A stretch of 11,759 nt of DNA from Natrialbaceae archaeon B1-Br10_E2g27 (GTDB taxonomy: Archaea; Halobacteriota; Halobacteria; Halobacteriales; Natrialbaceae), in the NCBI GenBank assembly GCA_001563885.1, contig LKMM01000046.1:1-11759 (forward strand), written 5' to 3'. This document shows, one piece after another, positions 7,382-11,759 of this stretch (positions within the stretch are counted from its first letter, which is position 1; every line of letters begins with the position of its first letter). Below the pieces are notes generated by a model. That model had not been told where the DNA came from. It searched no databases and saw only the letters and a program-made list of their open reading frames with translations. Position numbers and translations under genes: made by a program.

Positions 7382-7600
7382 TTCGGTCTGAGCGTATCAG
7401 TTTCTGCACTCGCCGAATCGTGTACCGCTCGAAGAATACCGATAGGGTTCGCCAGAACAGACACCGTCGACCGACTCGGCCCCGATCGGAACGGCCCCAT
7501 CGAATGCGACGAACGCGGCAAATCCTATCGAACCAGACGCTCGAGAATCGGTGAGTTGTGGGTACGGGCTCACGCAGACGGCCAAAATGAGAGTCAATAA
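7382..7600 (+). pseudogene. Decayed 3' fragment of the HFX_2341-type regulator gene
   Basis: The stretch 7461-7583 aligns without gaps to 5944-6066 of the intact regulator gene; the first 23 bases are identical. The translation keeps TVDRLGP, GKSYRTR, SRIGELWVRAH and ADG. Upstream, 7403-7420 matches the part coding for ELAES. Between these blocks (7421-7460) homology continues with several small deletions: GAAGAATACC then GGTTCGCCAGAACAG corresponds to GAAGAGTACACC then TTTTCGCTCGAAAG. The CARF-like part and most of the winged helix are absent, so any product would be about 80 residues without a sensor domain. An open frame happens to run 7349-7600, but its first 16 codons have no counterpart in the regulator protein and I see no promoter. 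Best read as a pseudogene remnant. Confidence 0.78.
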
Positions 7601-7701
7601 AAACATTCTCGCCTGGGTTTGACTGGTGTAACCTGACTGCCTCTGAGTCTGTACTGCCAGTTGATTTATGCGGTATCAATCGAGATATCAGTGGTAAGAT
7701 A
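7601..7701 (+). promoter_or_regulatory. Intergenic region with candidate TATA element for the histidine kinase
   Basis: Between the regulator remnant and the kinase gene, TTTAT at 7665-7669 is the best TATA candidate. It is centred about 35 nt before the ATG at 7702, so transcription would begin near 7693 with a leader of about 9 nt. TACTGCCAG occurs at 7652-7660 and also at 7331-7339, flanking the remnant; it may be chance. No other structure was seen. Confidence 0.4.
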
Positions 7702-9495
7702 ATGGACAGTGGTGCCGGGGTCGTTTTCGTCGATGCCGATGACCGTCTCGAGCAGTGGACTGACCGAGCGGCGACGCTGTTCGGAATCGATGACGATCGG
7801 TCAGCCGTCGACCGATTTCACTCCCTGCTCACCTCGGAGAGTCAACCTGTGTATCTCGAGGCACTCGAGGAGGTCACGGCACCTAACTCGCCTTCGGCGC
7901 GCAGGCTCCAGTGTACGGCTCGTCGGCCAGATGGATCGACGTTCGAGGCGGCCATCGGGCTTGATGTGGTCGATATCGATGGCACGCAGTTGGTTATCGT
8001 CTCGGTTCGACCCGAAGGGGAGGGGTACTACGCCGAGTTGTTCGAGACGCTTCCAGACGGCGTCTTCATCGTCGATGGTGAGAGCCAGCAGATCATCGAC
8101 GTCAATCCTGCCGGCCTCGAGTTGATGGAATACGACCGGGAAACGCTCATCGGGAAGCCGAATTCGTTTCTCCATCCAGACGGTGAGCGCTACCGCGAAG
8201 GGCTCAAAGAGGCGATGGCTGGGATGGACGGCGGGACGATCAGGCAGTTCCCCGACGGCTCGAATATGTACGTCGAGACGAGTTCGGGCATGCACGTCCC
8301 AATCGAGATGTCGGTCAACTACACTACTGTCGCTGGCCGGCCAATTGCGATTGGGATCTTTCACGATATCTCGCCACGAATCGAGCGCGAACGGGCTGAT
8401 TTCGCCCTCCGAGAGGCCGTCCAGGACCTAATTACGATCGGTACTCCTGAGCGCCTCTACGAGCGGGTTGCCACCGATCTCAGAGACATCTTCACATACG
8501 AGACGGTCGTGGTTCGTGCCGTAGAAAACGGTCGGCTCAACCCGGTCGCCGTCGCCGGTAACGACAGCCTCGAGGGTGAGCCACGATCGTTTCCGCTGGG
8601 CGAGTCGAACCCCGCTGGCCGGGCGTTTACCGAGGGGACCACCCAGACGGTTGCAGGCGCGTGGGCACTCGAGTGTGGCGAAGATCCGGACGACGACGAG
8701 CGCTACTCCGGGACGTACCTTCCATTTGGGAGCTACGGCGTCGTGACGGTGCTCGGTGCGGTCAACCCCTATGGGGGCACCGAAGACCTGGTACGGAGTT
8801 TGTTAGCCTGTGCAGAGGCAACCCTCGATCGTATTCACAACGAACGCAGGCTCAAAGCCCAGAACGAACGCCTCGATCGGTTTGCAGGCATCGTCAGCCA
8901 CGACCTTCGCAACCCGCTGTCGATCGCAAGCGGCCACGTCGAACTCCTCGAAGAAGATCTCGGTGGACACGACTCACTCGAGGAGATCGAGTATGCCCTC
9001 ACTCGGATCGACGAACTCGTCACTGATGTCCTCGAGATTGCCCGTGAAGGAAACGACGACCGCGATGTCGAGTCGGTCACGCTCGAGGCGGTTGCCAGGG
9101 CAGCCTGGTCGCTGGTCGACACCGCCGATGCAACCTTGGCGGTCGAAACGACGGCATCGATTCGAGCAAACCGTGTCCGACTCCAGCAGTTGTTCGAGAA
9201 CCTGTTTCGCAACGCCGTCGAACACGCCGGTTCCGACGTCGAGGTGTGTGTCGGTGGTCTCGAGGACGGATTCTATCTCGAGGACGATGGCCCCGGCATT
9301 TCACCCGACGAGCGCGATTCCGTCTTGACCGTCGGGTACTCCGGCGCGGACGGAACCGGATTCGGCCTCGCCATTGTCGAGTCAATCGTCGACGAACATG
9401 GCTGGACGGTCACGGTCGGAGACGGCCGCGACGGTGGCGCACGCTTTGCATTTCGACAGGTCGAGATCGTCGATCGCGTCGACGCGACCGTCTAA
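7702..9495 (+). CDS. Soluble PAS-PAS-GAF-like sensor histidine kinase, 597 aa
   Basis: This is a signal-transducing kinase with no membrane helix, so it senses an intracellular cue. Residues about 1-105 are a diverged PAS domain (GVVFVDADDRLEQWTDRAATLFG). Residues about 108-230 are a clear PAS domain (LFETLPDGVFIVDGESQQII, NPAGLELMEYDRETLIGK, then GIFHDISPRIERER). Residues about 235-380 are GAF-like (TPERLYERVATDLRDIF, AVAGNDSLEGEPRSFPLGES, GVVTVLGAVNPYG). A dimerisation helix with the phospho-acceptor H400 in IVSHDLRNPL follows at about 385-450. The ATPase domain has the N-box NLFRNAVEHAG (500-510), the DDGPGI box (528-533) and GTGFGLAIV (551-559). All key catalytic residues are present. No response regulator is adjacent, which is common for haloarchaeal kinases, so the partner is unknown. 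It converges on the RND gene with 50 bp between stops. Confidence 0.93.
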   Translation: MDSGAGVVFVDADDRLEQWTDRAATLFGIDDDRSAVDRFHSLLTSESQPVYLEALEEVTAPNSPSARRLQCTARRPDGSTFEAAIGLDVVDIDGTQLVIVSVRPEGEGYYAELFETLPDGVFIVDGESQQIIDVNPAGLELMEYDRETLIGKPNSFLHPDGERYREGLKEAMAGMDGGTIRQFPDGSNMYVETSSGMHVPIEMSVNYTTVAGRPIAIGIFHDISPRIERERADFALREAVQDLITIGTPERLYERVATDLRDIFTYETVVVRAVENGRLNPVAVAGNDSLEGEPRSFPLGESNPAGRAFTEGTTQTVAGAWALECGEDPDDDERYSGTYLPFGSYGVVTVLGAVNPYGGTEDLVRSLLACAEATLDRIHNERRLKAQNERLDRFAGIVSHDLRNPLSIASGHVELLEEDLGGHDSLEEIEYALTRIDELVTDVLEIAREGNDDRDVESVTLEAVARAAWSLVDTADATLAVETTASIRANRVRLQQLFENLFRNAVEHAGSDVEVCVGGLEDGFYLEDDGPGISPDERDSVLTVGYSGADGTGFGLAIVESIVDEHGWTVTVGDGRDGGARFAFRQVEIVDRVDATV

Positions 9496-9545
9496 CCGCT
9501 GATCCGAGACACTCACAGGTCTGTCGCCGAATGGAACAACTACCG

Positions 9546-11759
9546 TCAGAGCAGCCGTTCTCGAAGTACCAACAGACTCGGCAGGACGGTGATGCAGGCG
9601 ACGAACGCGAAGATGATGCTCAAGCCAGTCACGAGGCCGAACCGTTGCAGCGGCGGGGCGAGCGCAAGCGCGAGCACACCGAAGCCGGCGGCGGTCGTCG
9701 CTGCACTTCCCAACAAGGCCCCTCCCGTGCCGGTGATCGTCGCCTCGAGTGCCGCCTCGACTGTTTCGCGGCGCTCGCGCTCGGCGACGAAGCGTTCGCC
9801 CAAGTGAATGCTGTAGTCGACGCCGAGGCCAATCGCGAGGCTGGTGATGACCGCGGTTTCACTGTTGAAGGGGACCTCGAGGATCGCCATCGTCCCCAGT
9901 AGCCAGGCCAACGCGGCGACCACTGGGGCGAGCGTGACGGCCCCGAGCGTCAGCGTCCGGTGGCGCACCCAGTAGAGTGCGGTGAGGAAGACGAGGATGA
10001 CGACCAGGGTGACCGCAAAGGCCTGCACTAGTGTCTCGAGCAGTGCGTCCTGAACGACGGCAGTCGTGATGGGACCGCCGGTCGCGATGGCCGTCACGGT
10101 CCCCTCGTCGTCGATCACCGCCGCAACGGCCCGCACGTCGTCGGCGATATCCTGGGCAGCAGCGTCACCGCGAACGCTGACGAGCAAGCGGGCGGACTCG
10201 TACTCGCCGTCGTCCGTTCGCTCGAGTACCGTTGTCGCCTCCTCGGAGTCTGCCCCATACAGCAGGTCATAGAGTCCCGCCAGATCCTCGTCGGGGAGGC
10301 CGTCACCGGTCGTGTCGCGCTCGTCGATGCCGTCTGCGACAGTTTCGTTGTCAGCGGCGACATCCTCGAGGACCGACAGCGGGCTGTCGATGGCGGCGGT
10401 GCCGTCGGCTCTGGCGTCGATGGTGGTGGTCGCGCCGGTGTCATTGCTGGATTGGTTCTCGGTCGCGGCCCGCTCTCGAGCGTCTTCGATTGCCTCGAGC
10501 GTCCCGGGATCGGTCACGTTACCGCGTAGCAGAATCTCGGCTTGCGAGTCGGGATCCTGGAAGTTCTCGCCGAGATAGTCGGCGTCGTCGCTGATGGTGT
10601 AGGTGTCGGGGGCGAGCGGGCCGGGCAGCGACTGGGCCCACTCGGGGGCATCTTCGGGGAGGAAGTCAGCCTCGTTAAACTCGGTATCGATGCCCGTCGC
10701 GCCGTAGGCCCCGCCGATTGCAAGCACCAGCGCAACGGCGACGACCGCGATGGGTGCGCGGCGCGCCAGCACGACGCCACCAGAGAGCAGGCGATTGACC
10801 GGTCCCGCGCTCACGCCGAAGGCTGATTTCGCCCGACTGCGGCCGAAGCGGCCCTCGAGCAGCGAGTCGACCTCAACTTTCAGCGCCGGGACGAAGATGC
10901 CGAAGGCGACGAAGGTAGCGAAGATGCCACCGGCGCTCAAGATAGCGAAATCCCGGATCGCCGGCAGCGGGCTGACGACGTTCGAGAGAAAGCCGATCCC
11001 GGTCGAAAAGGTGGCGGCTGCGAGCGCGAGGACCACCCCGGCGAGCCCGAGGGCCATCCCCGCACGGATACCGCAGGAAACGCCCATCCGGCCGGTCTCG
11101 TCGGCTCCGCTATCGGCGCTCGCGCCCGTTTGATCTCCAGATTCAGGCACCTCGAGCGTGCCTGCTCTGGCCTCCCGATAGCGCATCACGACGTGCAGTG
11201 CATAATCGATCGAGAGGCCGATCAACAGGAAGGGGACGGCGATCAACAGTTGGCTCATCGGAATCTCGAGCCAGCCCATCAATCCAGCAAGCCAGCCCAT
11301 CACGACGCCGATTCCAGAGAGCGCGATCAACACGTCGACGACATCCCGGTAGGTTACGGCGAGAATCGACAGGACGAGCACTAACGCGACGGGCGTGATG
11401 ATTGCGAAGCTATCGCCGACTGCGCTCGCGGAGGCTGCATCCGAAATTCCTTGCCCGAAGACGAAGCCATCGTCGAAGCGGTCGTCAAACAGCGACTCGA
11501 CCTCGAGTTGGGCGTCGTAAGCGGCCTCGGGGTCCTCGTCTTCGGGGCTATCGTCGTCCTGAAACATGAACGTGATCCGGGCGTCGGCCTCGCCCTCGCC
11601 GGGTTCGTACTCGGTCGGAAGAAACTCCGTCGGGTCCTCGTCGGGGTCGAACTCGGACGGTTCGGATTCGTCCGGATCGAGAACGCCCTCGAGTAGCGCT
11701 TCGAGTTCGTCGTCGTCTCTGTCCTCGAGGGCCGCTATCTGTTCGTCGAGTGTTGGGGG
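9546..11759 (-). CDS. RND superfamily (MMPL-type) exporter, 5' end outside window
   Basis: This is a large membrane exporter of the RND superfamily, MMPL branch, running off the right edge. The frame stays open from 11759, so at least 737 residues are in the window and the internal Met at 11565-11567 is not the start. The in-window N-terminus (PPTLDEQIAALEDRDDDELE to FLPTEYEPGEGEADARITF) belongs to the first extracellular porter loop; the first membrane helix must lie upstream. Two equivalent membrane blocks follow. The first has LLIGLSIDYALHVVMRYREA (11169-11219 for GLSIDY to REA) and the second GLGVDYSIHLGERFVAE (9777-9827); the Asp in each GxxxDY motif is the family's proton-relay residue. 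A second extracellular loop lies between (about 10030-10700), containing DTTGDGLPDED. Substrate is unknown; lipids, pigments or drugs are possible for the family. The gene ends in TGA and the protein in LLVLRERLL. Confidence 0.92.
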   Translation of the reverse strand, partial: PPTLDEQIAALEDRDDDELEALLEGVLDPDESEPSEFDPDEDPTEFLPTEYEPGEGEADARITFMFQDDDSPEDEDPEAAYDAQLEVESLFDDRFDDGFVFGQGISDAASASAVGDSFAIITPVALVLVLSILAVTYRDVVDVLIALSGIGVVMGWLAGLMGWLEIPMSQLLIAVPFLLIGLSIDYALHVVMRYREARAGTLEVPESGDQTGASADSGADETGRMGVSCGIRAGMALGLAGVVLALAAATFSTGIGFLSNVVSPLPAIRDFAILSAGGIFATFVAFGIFVPALKVEVDSLLEGRFGRSRAKSAFGVSAGPVNRLLSGGVVLARRAPIAVVAVALVLAIGGAYGATGIDTEFNEADFLPEDAPEWAQSLPGPLAPDTYTISDDADYLGENFQDPDSQAEILLRGNVTDPGTLEAIEDARERAATENQSSNDTGATTTIDARADGTAAIDSPLSVLEDVAADNETVADGIDERDTTGDGLPDEDLAGLYDLLYGADSEEATTVLERTDDGEYESARLLVSVRGDAAAQDIADDVRAVAAVIDDEGTVTAIATGGPITTAVVQDALLETLVQAFAVTLVVILVFLTALYWVRHRTLTLGAVTLAPVVAALAWLLGTMAILEVPFNSETAVITSLAIGLGVDYSIHLGERFVAERERRETVEAALEATITGTGGALLGSAATTAAGFGVLALALAPPLQRFGLVTGLSIIFAFVACITVLPSLLVLRERLL

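Noticed and set aside
7349..7600. Intact 83-residue gene for a small winged-helix protein
   Set aside because: The homology to the regulator is interrupted by small deletions, lacks most of the winged helix, and has no promoter; a decayed fragment is the better reading.
7331..7660. TACTGCCAG repeats (7331-7339 and 7652-7660) as target-site duplication around an inserted element
   Set aside because: Nine bases is short, the segment between has no transposase or terminal inverted repeats, and its content is explained as a regulator remnant.
11565..11567. Start codon of the RND exporter at this ATG
   Set aside because: The frame stays open to the window edge with family-like porter-loop sequence, and the first membrane helix is still missing, so the true start lies beyond 11759.

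Overview
The window is haloarchaeal chromosomal DNA (class Halobacteria). The proteins are strongly acidic and GC-rich with heavy use of CTCGAG (Leu-Glu codon pairs). The primase is of the archaeal DnaG type. Lipoproteins carry twin-arginine signals with a lipobox. Several genes have an A/T-rich TATA element about 26-29 nt before the ATG, which is the usual layout of leaderless haloarchaeal transcripts.

Layout, left to right. (1) Archaeal dnaG (minus, 56-1390). (2) A winged-helix protein with two membrane helices and a very acidic loop (minus, 1516-2337). (3) A divergent intergenic region of 225 bp containing a striking hairpin-forming inverted repeat (16-bp perfect arms, 2444-2507 overall). 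(4) A translationally coupled pair: a DUF3311 small membrane protein (2563-2841) and a sodium:solute symporter family permease (2838-4391). (5) An unrecognised 200-residue protein (4452-5054). (6) A regulator of the HFX_2341/DUF6293 type with a CARF-like N-terminal fold and a C-terminal winged helix (5160-6083), whose promoter and start codon are covered by an inverted repeat. (7) Two tandem paralogous Tat lipoproteins (6185-6685 and 6764-7321), each followed by a decayed piece of the 3' end of the regulator gene (6690-6720 and 7382-7600). (8) A soluble PAS-PAS-GAF-like histidine kinase (7702-9495). (9) A convergent RND/MMPL-type exporter (minus, from 9546 past the right edge), whose 5' end is outside the window.

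The most interesting part is 5047-7606. It reads as a cassette of regulator plus lipoprotein that was duplicated and then eroded: one intact regulator, two diverged lipoproteins and two regulator remnants. The regulator's CARF-like domain suggests nucleotide-ligand sensing, but the usual glycine-rich CARF motif is replaced by an Asn-Val-Ala-Ala-Met-Pro-Arg-Thr segment. The link between regulator and lipoproteins is inference from proximity and shared duplication. No tRNA, rRNA, CRISPR array or insertion sequence was seen.
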